In this document: positions 8,011-17,202 of the stretch, piece after piece | How the letters are laid out: the number at the start of each line of letters is the position of its first letter | Numbering within the stretch: position 1 is the first letter of the stretch | IMG/VR virus record: IMGVR_UViG_3300026156_000232 | Location: 1 to 42,933 of that record | Length of the DNA stretch: 42,933 nucleotides | From: a virus | Strand: one strand, 5' to 3' | Program-made: the position numbers and the translations under genes | Notes under the pieces: model-generated | Databases searched by the model: none | Told to the model about the DNA's origin: nothing | The model's input: the letters and a program-made list of their open reading frames with translations, nothing else

Positions 8011-8625
8011 ATGGAAAAAGGCTTTAATGAGTATTATCTACAAGAATCTGCTAAAGAGTATAAGTATAAACTAAAATTAGCAGCACATGAGGTTACTGAC
8101 GAGCAGAAGAATAAGCTAGAATCAGCATTGCAGAAATATGATTTGCGATCAATTGCTACTTATAAAGACACTCCTATTCAGCAATCTCCTTTAGACTTTC
8201 CGAATGTTAAGAACACAAAGGTGTTCGTGACGGAGATTGTACTAGGGTATCCGGTAACAACAGACATGCTACGCCGCTATCTGTCGGATAAAATCTGTAT
8301 GGACGAGTGCTGTGTGGTTGTATATTCTGGCAACGACCCGCGCGAAACTTATACGCAGCAATGGCTAGAAAGGAATTCAGAAGAGTATAAAGAAAACTAT
8401 ACGCCGTATCTTGGATCCGACCCCGAAGAGACAGAAGTCCCAGAATATGGCGACGCTTACAATAAAAAATTCTTAGATGAATTAGCGGATGAACGTAAGG
8501 AAAGAGAGATTCATACCGTGGAGAATAGTCTTAGTCAAAAGCAGAAATTCGATAGTGAAGGTAAGAGTGAAGAGATGCCAGAAGCACCAACAAGCTACAG
8601 CGTTCTAGGCAATAAGAAAAGATAA
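8011..8625 (+). CDS. Hypothetical virion-associated protein with presequence-like start
   Basis: A 204-residue protein of unknown function. It begins MEKGFNEYYLQESAKEY, where LQE followed by S matches the T4 prohead-protease rule. The first 100 residues look like a compact alpha/beta domain (YKYKLKLAAHEVTDEQKNKL, then VFVTEIVLGYPVTTDMLRRY). The rest is acidic and Glu-rich with little predicted structure. Its stop overlaps the ATG of the next gene. Transcribed late with the terminase genes, so an internal head or prohead-core protein is possible. Confidence 0.65.
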   Translation: MEKGFNEYYLQESAKEYKYKLKLAAHEVTDEQKNKLESALQKYDLRSIATYKDTPIQQSPLDFPNVKNTKVFVTEIVLGYPVTTDMLRRYLSDKICMDECCVVVYSGNDPRETYTQQWLERNSEEYKENYTPYLGSDPEETEVPEYGDAYNKKFLDELADERKEREIHTVENSLSQKQKFDSEGKSEEMPEAPTSYSVLGNKKR

Positions 8626-10964
8626 TGAATGATATCCGTAAATGGCGCAAGATAGTAGATGAAGCGGGCCGCGGCAGCGGCTCAAACGAAGATCGTGTGA
8701 CCGCGGAATATGAAGTTTGCCCGGTGTGCAATGCCAATGATGCGAATTGTGATTATTGCGATGGCGAAGGTCTACTTGATAGAACTGGTGAACATAAGAT
8801 TTTGAAATTGGATGATGATTCCGATATACAGATGGAAGGGCGTGCGCAATATGCTGAAATAAAGCTAAAGCCAGAAGATCTCTCCGAACCTGGTGATGAC
8901 GGATTAGTCGAGCGTCCGGAATCTGAAAAAAGCGTTAAGGATTATCTAAAGAAGATTGCTGACCGTTACGGTGTAGACTTTGTTCACGAGTTTGAAGAAT
9001 ACAACAAGCCAAAGAAAGTTAAGGAATCAGATAAGCCATATGCAACAATGGATGACGGCCCTGAAGATTATCTTTATAAGAAAGGTAAGAAACAAAAGTT
9101 AGTTGGGTCGAAAGAGTACGACGAAGAAGAGATCGAAGAAAACATCGAAGATGAATTAGAAATGATCTTAAGATTGTCGGGTCTTTTTCGCGATGTCCCT
9201 GGCGTAGAAAGCGAAGAAAACGAAGATGGAGAAGAATCAGTCTTCACTAATGCTAGTGACTTCGTAGATGAGATCAGAGGCGAACCACCACAAGATTATG
9301 ATGACTTTGATAACCCTATGGGCGACGAGTCAATACTTACAGACTCAAAGTTAGATGAATATGCTGGCGAATTAACAAAGGCTTATCGGGATCTCTCATC
9401 CCATGAAATGATTCAGACACCGACAAGAGCAATAGCTCGAGGTGCAAACAATTTGAAGAATCGTTTGAAAAGTATAGCATCGGGTAAAGATATAAAGAGA
9501 GATACAAAATCAGACAACAAAACCGCTGAGAACAAACTCGATAAGGTAGCCGATAATATTATTGCAGCATACCAGAAAGAGCACGGTCGAAAGCCGAAAT
9601 TTGGTAAAAAAGAAGAATATATGAAATACGTTCCTAGCTGGGTAGATCAAATATATAATTCTACCAAGTATTACGGACAAAAGAAACCAACCGAAAAAGA
9701 ACAAGAGAAGTTGGCAGAGATTATTATGAAGAAGGTAAACGGCATGAGCGAAAACATCAACGAAGGTCAATATACAGAAGAAGATTGGATTGCCGCTGCG
9801 AACCAAGCTATGGCATATATTGATTCCGAACATGAGTTGGCATACGATGTTGCATCAATGAATGGGCAACAGTTTGAAAATGTAAAACACATGAGCTGGT
9901 TTATTGATGAAGTGGCAAAAGAATTGCTGCAACAAGGCCTAGAACATACGCCACCGGAAGGCAGCTTTGAAGATTCTTCCGATTGGGGCAACGAAACCTA
10001 CGATGAGGATAATGATATGTACGGAGATGAATTCGATTGGGACAGCGTTCTCGAACAAGAAAACAAATGGCGTAAGGCTGAAAATCGCGATGTTGCTGAG
10101 GCGGAAATGGAAGAAGATTTCCTAGCCAAGCCAGAAGAGTCACCAGACTATGACGAATATGAAGACGAAGAAACAGAAGAGGGCATCGGCGAAGAAGGCG
10201 AAGACGAATCCCGCAGCTATATTCGTTTAAATGACAATGAGCGGGTTTACTATGCCCTTGCTGATCGTTATGGTGCAGAGCTGGACTTTGGTGACAGCAA
10301 CGATCAGGTCGCCGTCCCAGGCCATCCAGAAGAAGTACAGGAATACCTTGCAGGGATGGGTTTTCAAGCCGGTGCAGACTATGAGCTTGAATCGGCAATG
10401 GAAGAAGATCTACAAAATGGCTACAATGATCGCCGCGAGCACGATAAAGACGATTACTTCCCAACAGGTGCAGTAAGTAACACATCTAAGCGCCACGGCC
10501 CAGAAGCTGCCAAGCACGGTAACAACCCGATGGCTACTCGCATGAGAACCAATGAAGGTGCTGATGTATATGAGAAGCTAAAGCAGGAGTATCGTAGACA
10601 TCGCATTAGCGAGTCTTCTTCTGAACCTAAAAAAAAGGCTAAGTCGCCAGCAGCAGTCTTCAGAAAATACATAGTGGGGCCAGGCAGAACGGAGTTAGGT
10701 GGTCGCGGATTCTCATTCATGTATTTCGACACCGCCAGCACAAATCTTGAGCAGATTGCACAAAGGGCGAAAGATTTTGCTCAAAAGTATCCGGAACAGG
10801 TTGAGGATTTCAAAGTTGTTCGGTCGGGCAGAAATAAAGGTCAAGTGGTGCTAACTCTTCGAGGGGATATTTACGGAGAGGAGACTAGTCGAACACTCAA
10901 TATTTTGCCGGATGATAAGAACTCTCCATATAAGAAAGGTAGGGGTTGGGTAACATACGGCTGA
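8625..10964 (+). CDS. Large acidic protein with zinc knuckle, possible protease-processed polyprotein
   Basis: A 779-residue protein, not recognised. The N-terminus MNDIRKWRKIVDEAGRG resembles the MNEMRKLMEA presequence family found later in the window. A DnaJ-like zinc knuckle follows (CPVC at 32-35, CDYC at 42-45). Long stretches are extremely acidic (for example EEDEE-type runs near 160-240 and 500-530). Two sites match (I/L)xE|(G/S): INE at 380 and ISE at 663, which would divide the chain into three parts. The part after 664 is basic (KKKAK, then a beta-rich segment). It lies between the small and large terminase genes with overlapping starts and stops. It could be a prohead core or internal protein; function unknown. 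Confidence 0.7.
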   Translation: MNDIRKWRKIVDEAGRGSGSNEDRVTAEYEVCPVCNANDANCDYCDGEGLLDRTGEHKILKLDDDSDIQMEGRAQYAEIKLKPEDLSEPGDDGLVERPESEKSVKDYLKKIADRYGVDFVHEFEEYNKPKKVKESDKPYATMDDGPEDYLYKKGKKQKLVGSKEYDEEEIEENIEDELEMILRLSGLFRDVPGVESEENEDGEESVFTNASDFVDEIRGEPPQDYDDFDNPMGDESILTDSKLDEYAGELTKAYRDLSSHEMIQTPTRAIARGANNLKNRLKSIASGKDIKRDTKSDNKTAENKLDKVADNIIAAYQKEHGRKPKFGKKEEYMKYVPSWVDQIYNSTKYYGQKKPTEKEQEKLAEIIMKKVNGMSENINEGQYTEEDWIAAANQAMAYIDSEHELAYDVASMNGQQFENVKHMSWFIDEVAKELLQQGLEHTPPEGSFEDSSDWGNETYDEDNDMYGDEFDWDSVLEQENKWRKAENRDVAEAEMEEDFLAKPEESPDYDEYEDEETEEGIGEEGEDESRSYIRLNDNERVYYALADRYGAELDFGDSNDQVAVPGHPEEVQEYLAGMGFQAGADYELESAMEEDLQNGYNDRREHDKDDYFPTGAVSNTSKRHGPEAAKHGNNPMATRMRTNEGADVYEKLKQEYRRHRISESSSEPKKKAKSPAAVFRKYIVGPGRTELGGRGFSFMYFDTASTNLEQIAQRAKDFAQKYPEQVEDFKVVRSGRNKGQVVLTLRGDIYGEETSRTLNILPDDKNSPYKKGRGWVTYG

Positions 10965-10967
10965 TTT

Positions 10968-12542
10968 ATGTCCATAGAAAACGCCTTTATCAAAAAACCA
11001 GGCACACGGCTAAAGTATTCACCTCGAATGCTTCAAGAATTGAAGGCTTGTGCTGACCCGGACACAGGTCCGATGTATTTCATGGAAAACTTCATGATGA
11101 TTCAGCACTCGACAAAAGGTCGAATGAAGTTCACACCATTCGATTACCAGCGAGAACTGAGTGACGTTTATCATAACTATCGTTATTCTATCGCCATGAT
11201 TGGTCGCCAGTTAGGTAAGACAACACTGGCAGCAGGCTATCTATTATGGTATGCAATGTTCGTACCTGACTCGACCATTCTTATCGCAGCCCATAAGCGA
11301 GAAGGTGCCAACGAAATTATGCAGCGTATTCGTTTCTGTTATGAGGAACTGCCAGACCATATTCGGTCCGCGGTGACAGAATACAACAAGGGTAGCATAG
11401 CGTTCAGCAATGGATCTCGTATCCTTGCTCAGGCAACAACACCCAACACCGGTCGTGGTCTGTCTCTATCACTAGTATACCTCGATGAGTTTGCCTTCGT
11501 ACCACCGAAGATTGCGCGAGAGTTTTGGACATCTATTTCTCCTACATTGTCTACGGGTGGTAAATGTATTATCACTTCTACACCTAACGTGGATGATGAC
11601 CAGTTCGCAGATATCTGGCATGGTTCACAGAATACAATCGATGACTATGGCAATGACACCGGCATTGGCGTGAACGGTTTCAAAGGATACTATGCAAACT
11701 GGGAATCGCATCCAGATCGAGACGAGGCATGGGCAAGAGTGGAGCGTGGCAAGATTGGTATTGAGCGTTTTCAGAGAGAACACGAGTGCAAGTTTATTTC
11801 CTTTAGTGAGACACTAATCAATTCTGCCAAGCTCTCAGAATTGAGTGCTCACGGTGTAGATCCTTTGTATAAGACTGGACAGATTAGATGGTATGAAAAA
11901 ATCCGAGACGGTCGTACCTACGTTGTCTCGCTAGATCCGTCAATGGGCACCGGCGGCGACAACGCAGCTATCGAAGTTCTAGAACTGCCATCAATGAAAC
12001 AGGTAGCAGAATGGCAACATAATAAGAGCATCATTGAAGAGCAGATAAAAATATTACGAGCAGTATTACTAGAAATTGCAGACAAGGCGCCAAAATCAGA
12101 AATTTATTGGACTGTTGAATCAAACACATTAGGAGAAGCAGCCCTGGTTGTAATACGAGATACAGGCGAAGAAAGGTTTCCTGGCGTGTTTATGCATGAT
12201 CCAAATCGCCATTTAGGTTCTAGAAATAAAAGAAAAGGTTACCTAACAACAAATACCACAAAGCTTGAAGCATGTGCCAAATTAAAGACTCTTATTGAAC
12301 AAGATAAAATCAGACTTCAAAGCACGAATCTTATTCATGAATTAAAATATTATATTGCAGCTGGTAACACCTATAGAGCCGCAGTAGGAGAAACAGACGA
12401 TCTCATATCGGCGCTTCTTGTAATTATTCGAATGGTTCAGCACATATCTACATGGGACGACCAACTACATAATCATGTCAATAGTAATGTAGGCGGCATT
12501 TTTGAAGAAGATTTCGAGGCGCCGCTGCCTTTAATTATTTAA
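10968..12542 (+). CDS. 17: Terminase large subunit (gp17), packaging ATPase and nuclease
   Basis: A 524-residue DNA-packaging motor that translocates DNA into the prohead and cuts the concatemer. The ATPase domain has an adenine-binding region (FTPFDYQRE), Walker A GRQLGKTT at 79-86, Walker B SLVYLDEF at about 168-175, and the coupling motif TSTPN at 203-207. The RNase-H-like nuclease domain begins at VSLDPSMGTGGDNA (D323), with the second acidic residue in TVESNTLGE (E384) and the third in the C-terminal ETDDLISALL. T4 gp17 has 610 residues; this one is shorter but all motifs are intact. It starts 3 nt after the previous stop. Confidence 0.95.
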   Translation: MSIENAFIKKPGTRLKYSPRMLQELKACADPDTGPMYFMENFMMIQHSTKGRMKFTPFDYQRELSDVYHNYRYSIAMIGRQLGKTTLAAGYLLWYAMFVPDSTILIAAHKREGANEIMQRIRFCYEELPDHIRSAVTEYNKGSIAFSNGSRILAQATTPNTGRGLSLSLVYLDEFAFVPPKIAREFWTSISPTLSTGGKCIITSTPNVDDDQFADIWHGSQNTIDDYGNDTGIGVNGFKGYYANWESHPDRDEAWARVERGKIGIERFQREHECKFISFSETLINSAKLSELSAHGVDPLYKTGQIRWYEKIRDGRTYVVSLDPSMGTGGDNAAIEVLELPSMKQVAEWQHNKSIIEEQIKILRAVLLEIADKAPKSEIYWTVESNTLGEAALVVIRDTGEERFPGVFMHDPNRHLGSRNKRKGYLTTNTTKLEACAKLKTLIEQDKIRLQSTNLIHELKYYIAAGNTYRAAVGETDDLISALLVIIRMVQHISTWDDQLHNHVNSNVGGIFEEDFEAPLPLII

Positions 12543-12556
12543 TATTGTGCTGAATT

Positions 12557-12564
12557 GATAAATA
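12557..12564 (+). promoter_or_regulatory. Late promoter octamer GATAAATA
   Basis: GATAAATACTAAAA lies 23 nt before the ATG at 12588 in the short gap after the large terminase, so the next gene can be transcribed late on its own. Confidence 0.7.
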
Positions 12565-12587
12565 CTAAAACAAAAAGGCAAAGGTAA

Positions 12588-14225
12588 ATGGTCAATTACA
12601 GCAAAATCGCAGATAAAATTTTTCAGATTGTTAAAGGTTATGATCACCAACCGTTAATGTATAATGATCGTGGCGACGAAATATCTAATCCAGAAGAAGC
12701 TCGCAAGTTTTTTATCAAAGACCCAAACTATATGGTAAGTCTAGACGAATCCGAAGACACTATTCGTTTCATTCGCAACAGTAATATTCCATTAGAAGAA
12801 CTAGAGTCTTTAATGAAACATATAAAACAGTTGGCCCAGTCATATATGCTGAAGACCCATATCAACGTATTTGGTAAAACAATTAGCCCAAGAGAATTTT
12901 CATACGAGGTAGAAAAAGTGAGAGGAAGAGAAGAAAACAAATCTGACGTTTTGGAAAGTACAGTCGAAACGATAGAAACCATTATTACCCCGGTAGCAGA
13001 AGCATCGTTGTCAAGACTACACGGCAGCAAGAAGACCAGTTATCAGACCTTAGAATCGGTCCGCCTTGTGATTAGACATAGACAGGCTGTGGATGAAGAG
13101 CGCCACGGTGCTCGCAGCCGCGCCATTCACTCTATCTTCCTCGAGACAAATGGCGAGCGATTCCGATTCCCTCATAATCATCTGCCTGGGGCGCGAGCAA
13201 TGGCCCGCCACATTTATGAAGGTGGCGAGATGAGCGACAATATTGGGCAGTACATCGTAAATCAAACAGGTAACTTTATCAAGCTACGAGAATTCTATCG
13301 TTACGCACGAAGCAACAAACTGATCAACGAAGGCAGCGAAGATATTGTAAAGGTTGTAAGAGAGAACATCAGCCAAATTAGAGATACTCTTGGCAAACTA
13401 TCGGGCGCCAAGAGCTACAGTCGTGTAAAAGAAGAAGTAGAAAGTCAGGAAGAATGTGCCGAGGAAGAAAAGTCCGACGACTCTCTGGTCGATATGTTTA
13501 CGGTTAAGAAGTTCGATGAGAAGATAGGAGAGATTTTGCCACTAGTGAATAAGCTAGTAACAGAGAAGCAGAATTGGAAGGCAAAGATTGAAGAAGCTAG
13601 CAAAGAAGTGTTCACAATTTATCGTGAAGAACTTTCCGAAGATGACATCTTTGAGTTTGAGAACCCGATACAGAAATTAGGATATAAGATTAGAAAAATC
13701 TCCGAGCGTGTTCAGGAAGAGTCTTCTCTATCGAAGTTCGTTGCCCGTGTTGGTGATAAGCTATCGGAAGGTGAAGAGATTAGTGACTTTGAAAAGACAG
13801 TAGTTCGCAATGTGCTAGAGAATCTTGAAGAAGTTGATAAACCAAAGCAAGAAGAAGCAGGATTAGATGTTATCGAGAATATTGTAGAAGGGTATGGCAA
13901 GAAGCTTTCGAAATATGATGACAGAGTTTTGTTCGAAGAAGAAACGTATGCAAAGGTTCTAGTAAATGGTAAAGATATTTTCCGTGGCGATTATGTAGGT
14001 ATCGAAGAGCTTTGTGAATTTTTATCGAAAAAGTTATCGACTAGATATTTCTTATGTGAATACCCAAGCGAAGGAGAAACATTCGGTGTGGAATATTTCG
14101 ACCTTTATGATTTGCTGGACGAAAATATGTTCGATGGATCAGAAATTAATATCGGAAATCGTAAGGGCAAGCAGATAAATCTAAAGTTTGTATCGGATAA
14201 AATATTCGAGAAAAAGATTAAATAA
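12588..14225 (+). CDS. Hypothetical Glu/Lys-rich protein after the large terminase
   Basis: A 545-residue protein, not recognised. Long helical, Glu/Lys-rich segments around residues 85-125 and 270-420 suggest coiled coils, and the C-terminal 90 residues look like a mixed alpha/beta domain (TYAKVLVNGKDIFRGDYVGI). Sites fitting (I/L)xE|(A/G) occur several times: INE|G, IEE|A, LSE|G and IVE|G. That is expected for a prohead-core or internal protein, but partly expected by chance in a Glu-rich chain. It is flanked by a late octamer and a strong terminator, so it forms a late unit of its own. A virion or scaffold role is inference. Confidence 0.7.
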   Translation: MVNYSKIADKIFQIVKGYDHQPLMYNDRGDEISNPEEARKFFIKDPNYMVSLDESEDTIRFIRNSNIPLEELESLMKHIKQLAQSYMLKTHINVFGKTISPREFSYEVEKVRGREENKSDVLESTVETIETIITPVAEASLSRLHGSKKTSYQTLESVRLVIRHRQAVDEERHGARSRAIHSIFLETNGERFRFPHNHLPGARAMARHIYEGGEMSDNIGQYIVNQTGNFIKLREFYRYARSNKLINEGSEDIVKVVRENISQIRDTLGKLSGAKSYSRVKEEVESQEECAEEEKSDDSLVDMFTVKKFDEKIGEILPLVNKLVTEKQNWKAKIEEASKEVFTIYREELSEDDIFEFENPIQKLGYKIRKISERVQEESSLSKFVARVGDKLSEGEEISDFEKTVVRNVLENLEEVDKPKQEEAGLDVIENIVEGYGKKLSKYDDRVLFEEETYAKVLVNGKDIFRGDYVGIEELCEFLSKKLSTRYFLCEYPSEGETFGVEYFDLYDLLDENMFDGSEINIGNRKGKQINLKFVSDKIFEKKIK

Positions 14226-14257
14226 AATAAGCGCAGATAACAACAAAAAAGCTAAAT

Positions 14258-14288
14258 AAGGGTGACAGCAATGTCACCCTTTCTTTTT
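14258..14288 (+). terminator. Rho-independent terminator
   Basis: The 10-bp stem AAGGGTGACA / TGTCACCCTT closes the GCAA tetraloop and is followed by TCTTTTT. It separates the late virion block from the recombination block. Confidence 0.92.
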
Positions 14289-14326
14289 GAAGGTGAAACA
14301 AAGTTGTCTACAGACTTAGTCTAGAA

Positions 14327-14355
14327 TTGACTATTCTGTGCAAGGTGTCTATAAT
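14327..14355 (+). promoter_or_regulatory. Sigma70-type promoter for the SSB gene
   Basis: TTGACT (14327-14332) and TATAAT (14350-14355) are separated by 17 nt. Together with the terminator just upstream this gives the SSB-UvsX block its own early or middle transcription. The leader to the ATG at 14457 is about 95 nt and holds no further gene; in T4 the gp32 leader is the site of autoregulation, so a translational operator could lie here. Confidence 0.85.
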
Positions 14356-14456
14356 GTGTACATGCGTTATAGAACATTGCAACTCGAATCGAAAGTAATG
14401 CAATCGACTAGAGAAACATGGAACGCATTTAGGAAAACAAATAGGAGTTATTAATC

Positions 14457-15449
14457 ATGGCTACATTAGATCAGATCCGAGCAAAGCTCAAGGCGATGGA
14501 AAATCGTCAAAATTCACAACAGTTCTCCGGAACATCCATCAACTACCCATTTTGGAAAATCGACGAAGGCAGCTCTGCTGTTGTTCGCTTTCTACCAGAT
14601 GCTGACGAAGACAATGTCTTCTTCTGGAGGGAGCGACAGGTTATCAATCTGCCCTTCCCAGGCGTAAAGGGTGGTGATGAAACCCGCACGGTGACCGTCC
14701 GAGTCCCATGCGTTGAGATGTGGGGTGATTCTTGCCCTATTCTCGCTCAGGTGCGCCCTTGGTGGCAGGACAAGAGTCTCGAAGATGAGGCACGGAAGTA
14801 TTGGAAGAAGCGTTCCTATCTCTTTCAGGGATTGATCCTCGAAGATCCTCTGAATGAGAAGTACGAAGACCCGAACCCAATTCGTAAGTTGACAATCGGC
14901 CCTCAGATTTTCAATCTGGTAAAGGACGCATTGAATGATCCAGACCTAGAATCAAATCCCGTTGACTACGTGAACGGGCTGGATTTCCGTATCAATGTAA
15001 CAAAGAAGGGACAGTACCGAGATTACAGCACCTCGAAGTGGGCGCGTCGCGAAACGGCCCTAACTGAAGATCAGCTAGCTGACATTGAGAAGCACGGCCT
15101 GTTCAATCTCAACGATTGGCTACCTGCACGTCCATCCGAGGAGCATCTTGCCGCAATGGTAGAGATGTTTGAAGCGTCGGTCAACGGCGAGCTATATGAC
15201 CCAGATCGTTGGGGACGTTTCTATAGACCTTTCGGTGTACAGATCGAAGGTCTGAATGACGACAGCGACAATGCAAAGGGTGGCACCAAGTCTACAGATT
15301 CGAAGAAGGAGGCTGAATCATCTACTCCTGCTCCAAAGGCAGAAGAGAAGGTTGAAGCCCCTGCAGAACCTAAGGACGAAGAAGCACCTAAGTCTGCATC
15401 TTCTGCTCAAGACATTCTAGCAAAGATCCGCCAACGGGCACAAAGCTAA
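14457..15449 (+). CDS. 32: Single-stranded DNA binding protein (gp32)
   Basis: A 330-residue gp32 that coats ssDNA during replication and recombination. The N-terminal basic B-region is short (IRAKLKAMENRQ). The core OB fold has the gp32 signatures INYPFWKIDEGSSAVVRFLPD and the aromatic-rich binding cleft (DRWGRFYRPFG). The C-terminus is the expected acidic, Pro/Ala/Lys-rich tail used to recruit partners, ending SAQDILAKIRQRAQS. Only two cysteines occur (VPC and DSC). The His-Cys3 zinc site of T4 gp32 therefore cannot form. The ribosome binding site is AGGAG. Its neighbours UvsX and UvsY are its functional partners in strand exchange. Confidence 0.95.
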   Translation: MATLDQIRAKLKAMENRQNSQQFSGTSINYPFWKIDEGSSAVVRFLPDADEDNVFFWRERQVINLPFPGVKGGDETRTVTVRVPCVEMWGDSCPILAQVRPWWQDKSLEDEARKYWKKRSYLFQGLILEDPLNEKYEDPNPIRKLTIGPQIFNLVKDALNDPDLESNPVDYVNGLDFRINVTKKGQYRDYSTSKWARRETALTEDQLADIEKHGLFNLNDWLPARPSEEHLAAMVEMFEASVNGELYDPDRWGRFYRPFGVQIEGLNDDSDNAKGGTKSTDSKKEAESSTPAPKAEEKVEAPAEPKDEEAPKSASSAQDILAKIRQRAQS

Positions 15450-15454
15450 GACTG

Positions 15455-15482
15455 CTATGGGGAGGGGAAACCCTCCCCATAG
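15455..15482 (+). promoter_or_regulatory. GC-rich hairpin between SSB and UvsX, no U-tract
   Basis: CTATGGGGAGGG and its exact complement form a 12-bp stem with a GAAA tetraloop. The sequence after it is ATCTCAAAAC, so it lacks the U-run of an intrinsic terminator. An RNA-stabilising or attenuating 3' hairpin for the abundant SSB mRNA is more likely. Confidence 0.7.
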
Positions 15483-15503
15483 ATCTCAAAACGGAGAATA
15501 ATT

Positions 15504-16613
15504 ATGACAAGACCATTCGATCCTTCCAAATTTAGGAAGGGTATAACTAAAAGTATCTCAGGCATTAGTGCCGGGTTCCATGACCCTAATACATGGGTAA
15601 GTACAGGCAACTATGCTCTTAACTACCTCATCTCTGGTGATTTCGAGAGGGGCGTTCCTCTTGGTAAGGTAGTCTGTTTGGCAGGCGAGTCAGGCTCGGG
15701 CAAGAGCTTTATTGCATCTGGTAATGTAGTACGCAATGCACAGGATCAAGGCATTTTTGTTGTGCTATTAGATTCAGAGAACGCCCTTGACGAGAAGTGG
15801 CTACAGGCCGTAGGTGTTGATACAAGTGAAGACAAACTCCTGCGCATTGGTGTGAGCATGATTGACGACGTGGCAAAAATTTTGTCCGACTTTGTGAAAG
15901 AATACGCAGATAATTACGGGCACCTTGAAGAGGAAGAGCGCCCAAAGGTTATGTTTGTGGTTGATTCTTTAGGTATGCTTTTAACGCCCACAGATGTAAA
16001 CCAGTTTGAATCGGGCGATATGAAAGGCGATCTTGGTCGAAAGGCAAAGTCCCTTACTGCTCTTGTTCGAAATTCTGTGAATCGAATTGCCAAGTATAAC
16101 ATTGGTTTGGTTGTTACAAATCATACCTATGCTTCTCAGGATATGTTTGATCCAGATGATAAAATTAGTGGTGGACAAGGATTCATCTACGCTAGCTCTA
16201 TCGTAATTGCGATGAAGAAGCTGAAGTTGAAGGAAGATGAGTCCGGCAATAAGGTGAGCGATGTCCGAGGCATCCGCGCAGCATGTAAGGTTATGAAGTC
16301 TCGTTATGCCAAGCCATTTGAGAGCGTGAAGGTAAATATTCCGTATGACACAGGAATGGATCCCTATTCTGGACTCTTCGACCTATTCATGAAAATGGAA
16401 ATTTTCACTCAGGTCGGCAATAGGTATAAGTATGTTTCGCCTGTAGATGGAGAAGAAACAATCTTGTTCAAAAAAGCATGGGGAAGAAATGACAACGGTT
16501 GTCTCGATAAGGTAATTCAAGAATTACCTCAGATGAAGAAGAAGGTTGTTCAAACAATTGATGAACATGTGGCCGCCGAGGAATTCGGGGAAGAAGTCGA
16601 AGAAACAGAGTGA
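15504..16613 (+). CDS. uvsX: UvsX recombinase (RecA family)
   Basis: A 369-residue RecA-type strand-exchange protein for recombination-dependent replication and repair. Walker A is GESGSGKS (61-68), the catalytic region reads VLLDSENALDEKWL (with the DSE glutamate), and Walker B is VMFVVDSLGML. Loop 2 / signature region: GLVVTNHTYASQDMFDPDDKISGGQG, here split as VVTNHTYAS and DKISGGQG. The acidic C-terminus (EEVEETE) resembles the T4 protein. It follows the SSB gene after a hairpin and has AACGGAGAAT as ribosome binding site; its stop overlaps the next start. Confidence 0.96.
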   Translation: MTRPFDPSKFRKGITKSISGISAGFHDPNTWVSTGNYALNYLISGDFERGVPLGKVVCLAGESGSGKSFIASGNVVRNAQDQGIFVVLLDSENALDEKWLQAVGVDTSEDKLLRIGVSMIDDVAKILSDFVKEYADNYGHLEEEERPKVMFVVDSLGMLLTPTDVNQFESGDMKGDLGRKAKSLTALVRNSVNRIAKYNIGLVVTNHTYASQDMFDPDDKISGGQGFIYASSIVIAMKKLKLKEDESGNKVSDVRGIRAACKVMKSRYAKPFESVKVNIPYDTGMDPYSGLFDLFMKMEIFTQVGNRYKYVSPVDGEETILFKKAWGRNDNGCLDKVIQELPQMKKKVVQTIDEHVAAEEFGEEVEETE

Positions 16614-17194
16614 TGAAGATTGAGGAGATTTTTGTCGGTCCGGAAAGAGACAGGTTCATCAATGATAAGAAAGATCGATTTGATAAACCTCAGCCGGTCG
16701 CAAAAATCTCCGACTTCTTTCTTAAGAAAGTAGCGAGAGACAACACCATCGAGTACGGCTTACTCAATCAAAATCATAAACTGGTGGCTTACTTAGGTCT
16801 AGAAGAACGTCAGAATAATAGGTATATGGTTACCTACACAGAAGTCGTTCCAGAAATTAGAGGGCACGGTTATGGAACCTTTCTATATGACTATGTCATT
16901 ATGAATGATCAATTAGAGATATTGTCTGACACCAGACAAACTCCACATGCGCAAAGTCTGTGGAGAAAGTTTCGTACATATAAGAAATTTCACGTGGTTC
17001 CGTATAATCTGCTAACTAACAAAGAAGAGCTAGACAAAACCGAAGATGACGTGTATAATAGTGATAACTTAGTATGGTTAGCTAAGGGCAATGGAGAAAC
17101 AATAAACGAAGCATTGACAAGAATCAATAACCGACACCGCGGGGCATCTTGGGAAGTTCTGTGGTACGGGCCATTTGTGAATAATGAATACTAG
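16613..17194 (+). CDS. GNAT-type N-acetyltransferase-like protein
   Basis: A 193-residue protein with the acetyl-CoA-binding motif A of the GNAT family: VVPEIRGHGYGTFLYDYVI, in which RGHGYG is the pyrophosphate-binding loop. The preceding strands (YGLLNQNHKLVAYLGLEE, then YMVTYTEV) fit the GNAT core. The C-terminal 60 residues are not explained by that fold. The ATG overlaps the UvsX stop (TGATG); a GTG one codon upstream is less likely. The substrate is unknown. Lying inside the SSB-UvsX-UvsY operon, it may modify a host or phage replication protein, which is inference. Confidence 0.7.
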   Translation: MKIEEIFVGPERDRFINDKKDRFDKPQPVAKISDFFLKKVARDNTIEYGLLNQNHKLVAYLGLEERQNNRYMVTYTEVVPEIRGHGYGTFLYDYVIMNDQLEILSDTRQTPHAQSLWRKFRTYKKFHVVPYNLLTNKEELDKTEDDVYNSDNLVWLAKGNGETINEALTRINNRHRGASWEVLWYGPFVNNEY

Positions 17195-17202
17195 GAGTAA
17201 AT

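Noticed and set aside
9901-10485. 194-codon open frame on the minus strand
   Set aside because: It is a shadow of the acidic 8625-10964 gene: Glu/Asp codons read in reverse give Leu/Ser/His-rich sequence, with no ribosome binding site or promoter.
16610-16612. GTG start for the GNAT gene
   Set aside because: The ATG one codon downstream overlaps the UvsX stop in the TGATG junction commonly used here and is the better start.
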